From Porphyridium purpureum (taxonomy: Eukaryota; Rhodophyta; Bangiophyceae; Porphyridiales; Porphyridiaceae): DNA of 64,000 nt. Position numbers and translations under genes: made by a program. The notes under the pieces were generated by a model. The model worked only from the letters and a program-made list of their open reading frames with translations, ran no database searches and was not told the origin of the DNA. Below are positions 51,600 through 60,016 of the stretch, piece after piece (position 1 is the first letter of the stretch; each line of letters begins with the position of its first letter). Location: the NCBI GenBank assembly GCA_008690995.1, contig VRMN01000002.1:2343699-2407698 (forward strand), read 5' to 3'.

Positions 51600-51754
51600 G
51601 TTACTCTAGGGTTAGGGTTACTCTGAAATCGTTTTACATTATAAATCTAGAGGGCCTAAGTACTTTACCTATGTATCAGCAAAGTCAGTGCGACTCTGCT
51701 TCCGATTCCGAGAGTACCTCGCCTACAAAGAGGCGCCTGCCCGTCTCCAGCCAG
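51600..51754 (-). mobile_element. 3'-end fragment of the telomere-linked non-LTR retrotransposon
   Basis: GGTTACTCTAGGGTTAGGGTT is followed by ACTCTGAAATCG and a 120-bp match to the 3' end of the elements at 55287 and 63560. It is cut on the right at GTCTCCAGCCAG, where a second telomere-like run begins. This copy has one more TTAGGG at its 3' boundary than the other two. Confidence 0.85.
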
Positions 51755-51788
51755 GGTTACTCTAGGGTTAGGGTTACTCTAGGGTTAC
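51755..51788 (+). repeat. Telomere-like variant repeat run
   Basis: GGTTACTCTAGGGTTAGGGTT then ACTCTAGGGTTAC: alternating TTACTCTAGGG and TTAGGG units with the G-rich strand reading rightward. It joins the truncated retrotransposon end to the head of module copy 3. Confidence 0.8.
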
Positions 51789-52261
51789 AGGCGTTTTTGA
51801 GGTAGGGTGGGGCGTAGCGTAGGGTTCCTCACTTCGTGTTGAGGGTGCAGTGAGTACACTGGTCCTAGGGTTACATAGGGCGTTTGCACTCGCACTCGCT
51901 TGAAACCTCGTTTTATATAGTAAAACGTGGTTGTTTTGATATAAGAAACAGCGAGGTTTTAGTGATTTTTGCATAGTACAATGCCTCTGTTTTAGTAAGA
52001 AAAGTGTGTACTATAAAGGATAATTTATTCGCTATGAGAAACTAAGCATGTAAAAACGACCCAAACATTGCGGTGTAATGCATTGTATTGCCATCCCTAA
52101 TGGAGAACGAGGAAGCATATAAAAACGACACTGTTTGGATATCTTACTAGAGCATACGAGAATGCCATAGTATTATGATGATGGTGACGGCCAAAGGGAC
52201 GAGATTGACGCAAGGGCGGAGGTGTGTGGGCGATGGTGCGTTATACAGGTGGAAAAAAAAG

Positions 52262-52655
52262 TAGGGCAGATTGTCCAAAGTCCAAAGTTGCGATTTGTAT
52301 AGTAAAATGGTATCGTTTTAATATAGAAAAATTTTACTATAGAGGTTCGTGTCCAAAGTTGACTTTTTCATATGTAAATGGCATTGTTTTAGTACGAAAA
52401 ATTTAGCATAGAAAGACGACCCCCAAAAATGGGTGGTAATGCATTACATGGGCATCCCGAATTGGCTGTGAATAAGCATAGTAAAACAGTATTAGTTTGC
52501 TATGGTACCGAGCATGGAAAATTGGCACTGAAATGTCATAAAATGCGCATCAAGCTGGACTGAGGACGAAGTGCCTGTTGCGCGATCAGCGGGTGGTGCG
52601 GGCGGCGGGGTGAGAGACGTGGAGCGCGAACGGTTGGGCGCGGGCGGGCGCGGCG
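52262..52655 (+). repeat. Internal 390-bp direct repeat, copy a (partner 53453-53832)
   Basis: Begins CAGATTGTCCAAAGTCCAA and ends in GGTTGGGCGCGGGCGGGCGC. The partner 1.19 kb downstream is about 85% identical by eye. Confidence 0.8.
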
Positions 52656-53055
52656 GCCGGCGGGCACGGCGGGTGCGGGCGCGGGCAGTCGGGCGGTGGG
52701 GCGCGTGGGGCGTGGGCACGGGCGCGCGGAGGTACGCGAGTGGTGTCGGGCGGTGGCGTCGCGCGCGTCGGCGGGTAACGACTGGGCAAGATTTTGGTTG
52801 GCGTCTCGCACGGCACGAGCCAGCACTTGGAGCAAGGCGCGAGGTTGGGGCGCGCAGCAGCTGAGAAATGACACACGGAAGCCATATGGTAGGTTGATGT
52901 TAAAAAACATTAAAAAATTGTTTACTCAAGTATGCTACAAATTTGTCATTCAAAATGGATATTGAATGATAGCCCGTGCTCACGCGCTCACAACGATATG
53001 CTTTGTATGTGAAACGATGCTTGTATGGCTGAGATATATGACTGTAAGTACCTTT

Positions 53056-53362
53056 GCAGCGGGTACGCCATTCGCAATGGTGGGTACATGATCCGCAGCC
53101 ATGGGTCCGGCATCCGCATATGCTGAACCCCTCAAATCACGGGTGCCAGCAGAACTTCTACCCTAGAGGTACAGTATCTTCATACTGGGGACGCGGTATC
53201 CGCTTATGATGGGCATGCCAGCCGCAGCATGTGTACAGTCACGCGAAACATAGTGGGCACGTGATTTGCAGGGTGGGTACGTGATCCGCAAGGTGGGGAC
53301 GCGAGCCGCAAGGTGGGTACGCGAGCCGTAAAGTGGGTACGTGATCCGCACGTTGGGTCGAG
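53056..53362. repeat. About 20-bp imperfect tandem repeat (GTGGGTACGTGATCCGCAAG type)
   Basis: Degenerate copies of GTGGGTACGTGATCCGCAAG, best preserved at 53273-53362. Copied at 61304-61610. Confidence 0.75.
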
Positions 53363-53452
53363 TCAATAAGGGTACCATAATAAAATGGTGTTGATTTACT
53401 ATAAGTGAGTACAACAACGATACTGTACAGTTGCACAGGGGAAAAGAAGAGT

Positions 53453-53832
53453 AGATTGTCCATAGTCCAACGTTGCGTTCTGCATAGTACCACGGTATCG
53501 TTTTAATATGAAAATAATTTACCATAGCGGTTCGTGTCCATAGTTGCCTTTTTTATAGGTGAATGGCATTGTTTTAGGCTGAAAGATTTAGCATAGAAAG
53601 ACGACCCCCAAAATGGGTGGTAATGCATTACATAGGCATCCCGAATTCGCGGTGAATAAGCATAGTAAAACAGTATCATTTTGATATGATACCCGAGCAT
53701 AGCAAATTACCATTGAAATGTCATAAAATGCGCATCAAGCTGGACTCAGGACAAAGTGCCTGTTGCGCGATCAGCGGGTGGTGCGGGCGGCGGGGTGAGA
53801 GACGTGGAGCGCGAACGGTTGGGCGCGGGCGG
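53453..53832 (+). repeat. Internal 390-bp direct repeat, copy b
   Basis: Second copy of 52262-52655, ending in the same GC-rich tract. Confidence 0.8.
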
Positions 53833-55165
53833 GCGCGCGGGCGCGGGCGGGCGCAGTCGGGCGCGGGCGCAGGCGCAGTCGAGCGGTGGGGCGCGTTGGG
53901 GCGCGTTGGGGCGTGGGCCGGCAAGGAGAAATGAGATTGTCTTGGGAAGTAGAGTGGGATCGCGAAGTGCGAAATGGACCTCGCTGCAGCGCAGCAGGGT
54001 GAAGGAGAAGCCACTTTCACGGAGCATGCGAGCGGCGAGAAGGAGAAGCAAGATTTGCGGCGTACTGCGCCGCCGCCGCCGAGCAAGCGTGCCGAAAGGA
54101 GGCGCAAAATTCGCCGGACAATGTGCCGCGGAGCATGTGCGGCGCGAGGAGGTGCGAGGTGATGTTGCACAACGCGATGGCGCAGCCGCCGCCGAGCAAG
54201 CGCGCCACAAGGAGGCACGGGATTCGCCGCACAACGGGCCAGTGCTGTGGAGCATGCGCGACGCAATGAGATGCGAAAAGATGTTGCACGACGCGAGGGT
54301 GCAGCCGCCGCCGTGCAAGCGCGCCGCTAGGAAGAGGCGCAAGAGCTTGCCGGATAACGCACCGTTGCCGCGGAGCACGCGCGCCATGAGCAGGTGCGAG
54401 ATGTCACACAACGCGCCACTGTAACGGAGCAGGCGCACCGCGAGGAGGCGCGAGATTCGGCCGAACAATGCGACGGCGCCGCCGCCGCCGAGCAAGCGCA
54501 CCGCGACGCTGCAGACGGCCAGCAACGTGGTCAGATTGTCGAGGACGACGACGGCCTTGCGGAATCGCTGATGTGGTTACGAGAGATGGCGCTGTTTGGA
54601 GACGCGTACGCGTAGGTCAGGCCGGGCCATGTCTATAGCGAGGGTTGGGGCAGGGTGCGCGAGGACGGTCACGCGGCGGTCGAGTGGTGGCACAAGGCCG
54701 CGGAACAGGGGCTTGCAGTGGCGCAGTTTTACTTGGGCTTTCTTTACAAAGGTGGGGATGGTGATCTGCCAAGAACGGAAGCGCAGCGGTCGAGGAGTTC
54801 CGCAAAGTCGCGGATCATGGCGATACGCGGGCGCCGTTTCTTTTGAGCTTTTGCTGTGACAGCGGGCGGGGCGGTGCGCCAGAGGACAAGCGCTCAGCGA
54901 TCGAGTGGCCACGCAAGGCCGCCGAATATGGAGACGCACTGGCACAGTGCGATTTGGGCGCTTCGTTTTCTAATGAGTCAGGCAGGCTGTGCGAGGACAA
55001 GCTCGCGATGGGTTAGTGGTGGCGCAAGGCCACGGAGTAAGGAACCGCAGGGAAGCAATAAAATTTATGCACTTGCTACCGTATTGGTTAAGGCAGTGTG
55101 CGCAAATCCAGACGCGACAGCTGCGCAAGGGATGAGCGCGGGTGCGCTTGAGCACACGTGAGAAT

Positions 55166-55223
55166 GAGCATGAGTGAGCACGAGTGAGCACGAGTGAGCA
55201 CGAGTGAGCACGAGTGAGCACGG
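55166..55223 (+). repeat. 10-bp tandem repeat GAGCACGAGT
   Basis: About six units. The tandem-duplicate copy at 63429-63496 has one more unit, so the repeat is length-variable. Confidence 0.85.
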
Positions 55224-55337
55224 ATGATCGCACAGAACACTACTCCAGACGACAGAACACCACCGAAGACTACAGAACACTACTGAGGTTACTCTAGGGT
55301 TACTCTGAAATCGTTTTACATTATAAATCTAAAGGGC

Positions 55338-56040
55338 CTAAGCTCTGTACCTATGTATCAGCAAAGTCAGTGCGACTCTGCTTCCGATTCCGAGAGTACC
55401 TCGCCTACAAAGAGGCGCCTGCCCGTCTCCAGCCAGTGCTGCGAGGCAACTGGCAGAGTCGGGCCCGGGTGCCGTAGAAGCACCGCCGCCGCCACCGAGC
55501 GGTACACCGCGAGCGACAGCGACCGGTGGAGCGCCGTGCTCGCCAGCATCTTGCTGACTCCACGGTGCCGCATGTACGCCGCCACCAGAGTCTCCAGAAA
55601 CGCGGCTCCGCACTGTTCGCGCCGGCCGTACGTGTCCAGAATGACCGCCTGGAACGACACGCCAGCAGCGTCGCCGGTGCGCGCAGCAGCCTGGAAGGAG
55701 GCCTGCTTGCGACGCGCCGCTGCCGCCAGTGCCGCTCCGTCGGACCGCCTGGTGCCGGTGCGGTCGGGCACCACCACCGCCCACATCGACCCACGTGCTG
55801 TCCACGCGCAGGTCGCCCGGCCGGCGCAAGTCAGCCGCGCCGGGAAGAGCGCACCTCGCGCTCCACCGGCAAACCAGCGCGCGCGCAAAGGCAACCACGG
55901 CGTCGACCACCAGTGCGTGCCGACCGTACCGCGACGGCCCGAGGCGAGCGCGTGGTGACCGTGCTGGTCCAGCGCGCCCCGCAGACGGCATCCGAGCTGC
56001 CCGATAGCGCCGGACACGGACGCCGCGCTGCGTGGCTCAC
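55338..56040 (-). pseudogene. C-terminal endonuclease-like region of the non-LTR element, frame-broken
   Basis: Three frames share the conserved blocks. GRHALVVDAVVAFARAL and DLRRPGDLRVDSTWVDV are in one; AGLPVEREV in the second; AARRKQASFQAAARTG and SFQAVILDTYGRREQCGAAF in the third. RPxDL, the following Asp/Val and the K-rich helix then ETYG-like block are the arrangement I know from PD-(D/E)XK-like C-termini of RLE retrotransposon proteins. An upstream CRLRGALDQHGHHALAS stretch stands where the Cys/His motif before the endonuclease is expected. At least three frame changes lie within 350 bp. Confidence 0.65.
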
Positions 56041-57476
56041 AGACAGGCCAGCATGTGTCGCACAGCCACGCGCCATGCAGCTGCACTCGGCGGCGCGCTT
56101 CCGTGCGTGCCGGCCAGCTGCGTGGCAGACGGCATCCCGAGCCACGCCAGCGCGTGCGGCGAGCTGACGCTGCGACGTCGGTGAAAGTCTGGGTCGGACG
56201 GGGCCGGCGCGTGGGACCAATCTGAGCACCATTGTCGATAAAAGCGACGGCTCCCACGTGCCTGCGAGTCCAGCAGGGCTTCCACATCTTCGTCTGGCTC
56301 CAGGCGCCACTGCGCCACGGCGTGTGCGTCTCCGTCAAACCTTCGCCACCACTGCGCGAGCGACGGAGGGTACACGCGTGCGGGCGGGTTGTCCACCACG
56401 CGCGCGGCAGCACGACTGCCGGCGGCAAACGCAAACGGCGCAATGTCTGCCACTGCGGTCAGTCCCAAGCCGCCAAGCGAGCACGGCAGCCGCCACTCGG
56501 CCTTGCACGGCTCGCCGACCTCGTGTGCCATCACACCCAGCGCGCGCGCGACAATGCTGCGCCACGCGCGGTCAAACTCGGCAAAGATGCGAGTCACGAC
56601 GGGCGGAGGCATGGTGCGCGCCAGGTGCATCAGGCGCTTTGGCCCGACGCTGCCCCGCAGGAGGTAGAACGCCTCTTCGGGGTGGCTGAGCTTGGCCACC
56701 TGCTCCGCCAGCTGGAGCACCTGCGCGCTCGCGTTGGTGATCGGCACGAGCGACTCGCCACTGCCGGTAAAGTCGAGCGGCACACCGAGCAGCTGCGCTT
56801 GGTCCCACGCCAGACGCGGCAGGTCGGCGAGTCCCGCGGGCACGACTGCCGTGTGCATTCCGGGAGGCAGTACCAGCTGCGTCTTGGTGCGGTTCACGCA
56901 CATGCCGTGCACGGCCGCGTCGCTCGAAAAGGCGTCCAGGAAGCCTTCCAGCTGCGCGAGCGGCCCCACAATGCTGCCGTCGTCCAAGTACCAGAACGAC
57001 GACAAGCCCGGCGACTCGGTGTCTGCCAGCACCTTGTGCAGCACCAGCGAGAACAGCAAGGGCCCCAGCGGGTCGCCCTGCTGCACGCCGCACGCGCTGG
57101 CCAGCACATGGGCGCCCACTCGCAGCGGAGCCGGATGCGCGTACGTTGAGCGCACCAGCGGCCACAGCGCGGGGAAACGGCCCTGCACGATGCGCATCAG
57201 CGTGGGCCGGTCGACGCAGTTGAACGCGTTCGCAATGTCGACGAGCAGCACGGCTGTGCCTGGACTCTGCATCGCGGGCGCGTCCCCAGCACCGCGCCTT
57301 CGAGCCCGGCCGGGCGTCCCACGCCGTACTGGTCGGGCCGGAGCGACTCGGCTGCGTCGCTGCCCAGGTGTGCCAGCACCAGCTTGCCCAGCACGCGCCG
57401 CAGCAGCTCGCCCACTGCAATCGGTCGGACGCCGCCGTCCTTCTTCTTGAGCGGGATGAGGCGTGCGTGGCTCCAC
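56037..57476 (-). CDS. Non-LTR element ORF segment: reverse transcriptase core
   Basis: 479 codons. RT motifs are clear: LVDIANAF at 78-85 (motif A Asp), GVQQGDPLGPLLFSL at 130-144, FWYLDDGSIVG at 161-171 (catalytic YLDD). The thumb-like region follows, ending RHMLACL. Residues 1-65 are out-of-phase translation of the neighbouring segment; genuine coding enters this frame near 57300, where the zinc-finger frame leaves off. The RT residues are intact although the gene is broken at both ends. Confidence 0.85.
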   Translation of the reverse strand: MEPRTPHPAQEEGRRRPTDCSGRAAAARAGQAGAGTPGQRRSRVAPARPVRRGTPGRARRRGAGDAPAMQSPGTAVLLVDIANAFNCVDRPTLMRIVQGRFPALWPLVRSTYAHPAPLRVGAHVLASACGVQQGDPLGPLLFSLVLHKVLADTESPGLSSFWYLDDGSIVGPLAQLEGFLDAFSSDAAVHGMCVNRTKTQLVLPPGMHTAVVPAGLADLPRLAWDQAQLLGVPLDFTGSGESLVPITNASAQVLQLAEQVAKLSHPEEAFYLLRGSVGPKRLMHLARTMPPPVVTRIFAEFDRAWRSIVARALGVMAHEVGEPCKAEWRLPCSLGGLGLTAVADIAPFAFAAGSRAAARVVDNPPARVYPPSLAQWWRRFDGDAHAVAQWRLEPDEDVEALLDSQARGSRRFYRQWCSDWSHAPAPSDPDFHRRRSVSSPHALAWLGMPSATQLAGTHGSAPPSAAAWRVAVRHMLACL

Positions 57477-59302
57477 AGCGCGCCAGCTTGCGGATGCAGA
57501 CCAACACTGGCGATGCGCTTGAACGCGAGAGCCACGGCCCCGAGCGCCGTGTCACCCGCCACGGGCGTGCGGATGACCTGCTGCAGCACGCCTATGGACC
57601 ACCGCGACGGTCCGCACCCGCTGGTGTGCGGAATGGCCAGAATGGACTTGCGCACCGCCTGCGCGTCCCACGGCACGCGCATGCACTGCAGCTGGTCGAT
57701 ACTGACCGACTCGACTGGTGCGACGAGCGCTGCGTCGTGGCTGCCGCTGCGAGCCCCTGCCTCTGGATGCAGCTCGCGCAAGCGCGCCAGCACCGAGTCC
57801 GTGACGTCGTGCACACCCGCCGACTCGACCAGTCGCGCCGCGGCGCCAATGTGGTTGGCGCGCACATGCTGCACGATGCGGTGCTCCACGGCCTCTGGTG
57901 GTATGGGTCTGAGGTGTTGACCGTCCACCACAGGCACCGAGTCGAGCAGTGGCTCGAGCGCATCGGAGCGCCACATCTTGAGCCGCGTCGCCAGGTATCT
58001 TGCCCGCGCGCGCGTGCTCTGGCGCTCCATGGGCAGGCACAGCACCAAAGTCGGAAACACCCACAGCTTTCCGAGCGCGCGGACTTGTGCGGCCTCGGAC
58101 GCGGCTTCGGCCAGCTCCGTGAGCATGCTGCTGAACTCGAGCGCAACGTCCGGCGCAAACTTTGCCGGTACGCGCTTCCACGTGCGCACGCGCAGCCCCA
58201 GCACCCAATCTACCGTTTGAAGAATGGTGAGTATGGGGGCGTCGAGCAGCGGCGACGGCGGATGCGCAGCGGCGTGACGCGCCGTCGACACATGCGTGTC
58301 TGCGGCCGTGTCGGAGCCACTGCGGTGTCGTCGCATGCTCCGCTTGCGCCCGCTCGCTATGCAGACTGCGCGACCGCCGTGCCCTTCAAATGCCACAGCA
58401 CAACGCGCAGGATCCCGGCATCGACTGCGCTGGTGGCGCACGGACAGCGCAGGCAGCAAGCACATCGCGCCGCACGCCCGGCGTGCCAGCCCAACCGCTC
58501 TGAGCGCGTCCGGTGGCACTGCGGCAAGTGTTTCAGCCGAGTGATTACTGCCCGCCAAGTGCCGCAGCAGCCCAGCTGGCTCGGCCCACGAGGCCTCACA
58601 GCCTGCCACGGGGCACGCGTTCCACAGCGCTCGGCACGCTGGACACTGGCACGCGTCTTGGGGCTGCACGTCGCGCACCGCCCATCCGCACGCGTTTCGC
58701 CTCAAGTGCAGGCTGGACAGAAGCTCGGCACTCGCTGGCTCCGTCGGATGTGCCGCACGCCAGTGCTTGCCCAGCTGAGCCGCACTCTGGTAGCGTCGCA
58801 TGCACTCGGCGGCCGGACATGCGTGCGGCGCTTCGAGCTGCGCCATCCGAGCCACGCTGCGTCGCGAAATGTCAAAGCCCGCCGGACGGAGCATGCGAGC
58901 AGAGCTGCGAACAGATGCGCTGTGGCCAAGCACGGCATCCCTGACCGCTATGTGTGCGGCAGGCCCCGCACGCTGGCGCGGTCGTCGTGCGGACCGACGT
59001 GTGGCGCGACCGTCTGCCGAGTCTGCGACACTGTGCGGAGATGCCACTGGCGCGTGCGTGGCTGCCAGCACCCTAGAGCTGGAGATGTGCGCATCCACCA
59101 CCGCACTCTCTCGCGCAGGACCAGCACGCTCACGCAGTTCCACTGGTCCACCCGGCCGACTTTGTAGCCGGCCTCGCCCAGACGCTCGACGAGCGCGGGG
59201 GCGTGCGGGAGCCCATTCCGCGTCGCTTTCCTCACTTGAGGCTAGAAGACTTGCGCCGCGCGGACCGGGCCCTTCCCACGAGTCAGAAAGTGTCTCACTC
59301 AT
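57197..59302 (-). CDS. Non-LTR element ORF segment: C2H2 zinc fingers and RT fingers
   Basis: 701 codons. Two classical C2H2 fingers: Cys162, Cys167, His180, His185 and Cys230, Cys235, His248, His254, with a further Cys/His cluster at about 277-295. Then come the N-terminal RT blocks (TSGCGPSRWSIGVLQQVI, LIPLKKKDGGVRPIAVGELL, RPDQYGVGRPAGLEGAV). Coding passes to the frame of the 56037-57476 segment near 57300, so the last 30 or so residues are out of phase. Fingers of this kind bind target DNA in R2-like elements; here the target may be the telomere-like repeat, which is inference. Confidence 0.8.
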   Translation of the reverse strand: MSETLSDSWEGPGPRGASLLASSEESDAEWAPARPRARRASGRGRLQSRPGGPVELRERAGPARESAVVDAHISSSRVLAATHAPVASPHSVADSADGRATRRSARRPRQRAGPAAHIAVRDAVLGHSASVRSSARMLRPAGFDISRRSVARMAQLEAPHACPAAECMRRYQSAAQLGKHWRAAHPTEPASAELLSSLHLRRNACGWAVRDVQPQDACQCPACRALWNACPVAGCEASWAEPAGLLRHLAGSNHSAETLAAVPPDALRAVGLARRACGAMCLLPALSVRHQRSRCRDPARCAVAFEGHGGRAVCIASGRKRSMRRHRSGSDTAADTHVSTARHAAAHPPSPLLDAPILTILQTVDWVLGLRVRTWKRVPAKFAPDVALEFSSMLTELAEAASEAAQVRALGKLWVFPTLVLCLPMERQSTRARARYLATRLKMWRSDALEPLLDSVPVVDGQHLRPIPPEAVEHRIVQHVRANHIGAAARLVESAGVHDVTDSVLARLRELHPEAGARSGSHDAALVAPVESVSIDQLQCMRVPWDAQAVRKSILAIPHTSGCGPSRWSIGVLQQVIRTPVAGDTALGAVALAFKRIASVGLHPQAGALWSHARLIPLKKKDGGVRPIAVGELLRRVLGKLVLAHLGSDAAESLRPDQYGVGRPAGLEGAVLGTRPRCRVQAQPCCSSTLRTRSTASTGPR

Positions 59303-59338
59303 GAGCCCCGAAGGGCGAAGCCGCCGAGGGAGCCGGAG

Positions 59339-59878
59339 TCACAGCGTGGACCTCCGGAAGTGCGGGAGCGGCAAACTCTTGGCCGCTGGCACGGCCCACT
59401 GCGGAACGGTGGGCGTGGGCCGTCTTGCACTGCATGCAGCGTGCGCGGTGCTGGTCCCGAGAGTGCGCAGAGCCGCTGAGCGCATGCCATGCTCCACACG
59501 GGTCTGCAGCGAGTCCTGCCTCGGCAAGCGCGTCTGTCGAGACCGCGTGATGCGCGCCGCGGTGGCGCGGTTTGCGTGGCGCACCATGCTGGCCTCGCGC
59601 GCCGCTCGGAACAAGCAGGCCGGAAACGGGCAGCGCAGCGCCTCGTCCGAGCTTTCGGAACGACTCGAGTCGCCGGCGTCAGAAGTTCCGGCGACCGGTG
59701 CATGCTGCACAGCGTCATTCAACAGACAGGCGGCAGTGCTCAGACCCGCACTGTTCTGCTGCGCGTGCTCAACGCCTCTGTCTACTGCAGACTCTTGCTG
59801 CGCTGCTTCCGCCGTCACTCTAGGCACTTCTGCAGCCGCCCGGGAACGCTTGGGCAAAGTAGCCCGGGACGGAGACAC
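59339..59878 (-). pseudogene. N-terminal frame of the non-LTR element with a C2H2-like motif
   Basis: The frame has no ATG (first possible start is GTG 59878) and is open up to the junction at 59910. It carries SSDEALRCPFPACLFRAARE followed by a His at the spacing of a C2H2 finger, then loses sense before 59339, just ahead of the 701-codon frame. Probably the 5' part of the same protein, frameshifted and perhaps 5'-truncated. Confidence 0.55.
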
Positions 59879-59910
59879 CGTGCGCGATAACGCGGCAGCG
59901 GCGGGTCGCT

Positions 59911-60016
59911 AGGGTTACAGGCGTTTTTGAGGTACGGTGGGGCAGATCCTAGGGTAGGGTTTCTCTGCGCATACAGGTACAGCGATTACACTTGATCCAG
60001 CAGTACAGTATGTATA
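59911..60016 (+). other. Double telomere-like junction between tandem units
   Basis: CTAGGGTTACAGGCGTTTTT (59908 on) is followed by GAGGTACGGTGGGGC, then CCTAGGGTAGGGTTTCTCTG, a 50-base spacer, and again GGTTACAGGCGTTTTTGAGG at 60017. Two copies of the same head motif 96 bp apart suggest two successive junction events. Confidence 0.7.

Larger units (their letters stand above)
52770..55066 (+). pseudogene. Relics of a kinase/coiled-coil/Sel1 gene related to 14696-18120
   Basis: 52778-52868 matches kinase-gene DNA at about 16599-16689 (TGGGCAAGATTTTG, GAGCCAGCACTTGGA). 53995-54620 resembles the Ala/Glu/Arg coiled-coil coding stretch, ending with GACGCTGCAGACGGCCAGCA and CGGAATCGCTGATGTGGTTA against the kinase's GAAGCGCTGATTTGGTAC. 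54660-55040 holds Sel1 codons such as AAVEWWHKAAEQGLAVAQFY, with stops and frameshifts. AATAAA occurs at the end near 55058. No frame spans the region, so this is a dead, rearranged copy of a paralogue carried within the module. Confidence 0.75.
51783..55286 (+). repeat. Subtelomeric-type module, copy 3 (tandem partner of 60017-63559)
   Basis: 3.5-kb block nearly identical to 60017-63559. Head GGTTACAGGCGTTTTTGAGG; AT-rich part with TATAGTAAAA and AATGCATT motifs; two internal copies of a 390-bp segment (52262-52655 and 53453-53832), each ending in a GC-rich tract; a 20-bp-class repeat at 53056-53362; relics of a kinase/Sel1 gene; a GAGCACGAGT array; a short stretch of the ACAGAACACTAC minisatellite; then the non-LTR element. 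Confidence 0.88.
55287..59910 (-). mobile_element. Zinc-finger, restriction-like-endonuclease non-LTR retrotransposon attached to telomere-like repeats
   Basis: Read on the minus strand: zinc-finger N-terminal frames, reverse transcriptase, a decayed C-terminal restriction-like endonuclease region, then a short 3' end finishing with AGAGTAACCCTAGAGTAACC, the C-rich strand of the telomere-like repeat. There are no LTRs and no poly(A). On the right the first coding frame runs without an ATG into CTAGGGTTACAGGCG. A second copy begins at 63560 and a 3' fragment lies at 51600-51754, all in the same orientation. Several frame changes show this copy is inactive. The domain set places it with R2/CRE/NeSL-type RLE elements; the exact clade needs a tree. 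Confidence 0.85.

Noticed and set aside
57368-59167. 599-codon + strand frame opposite the non-LTR element
   Set aside because: Antisense of zinc-finger and RT coding DNA in a GC-rich context; no motif, whereas the minus strand has clear C2H2 and RT motifs.
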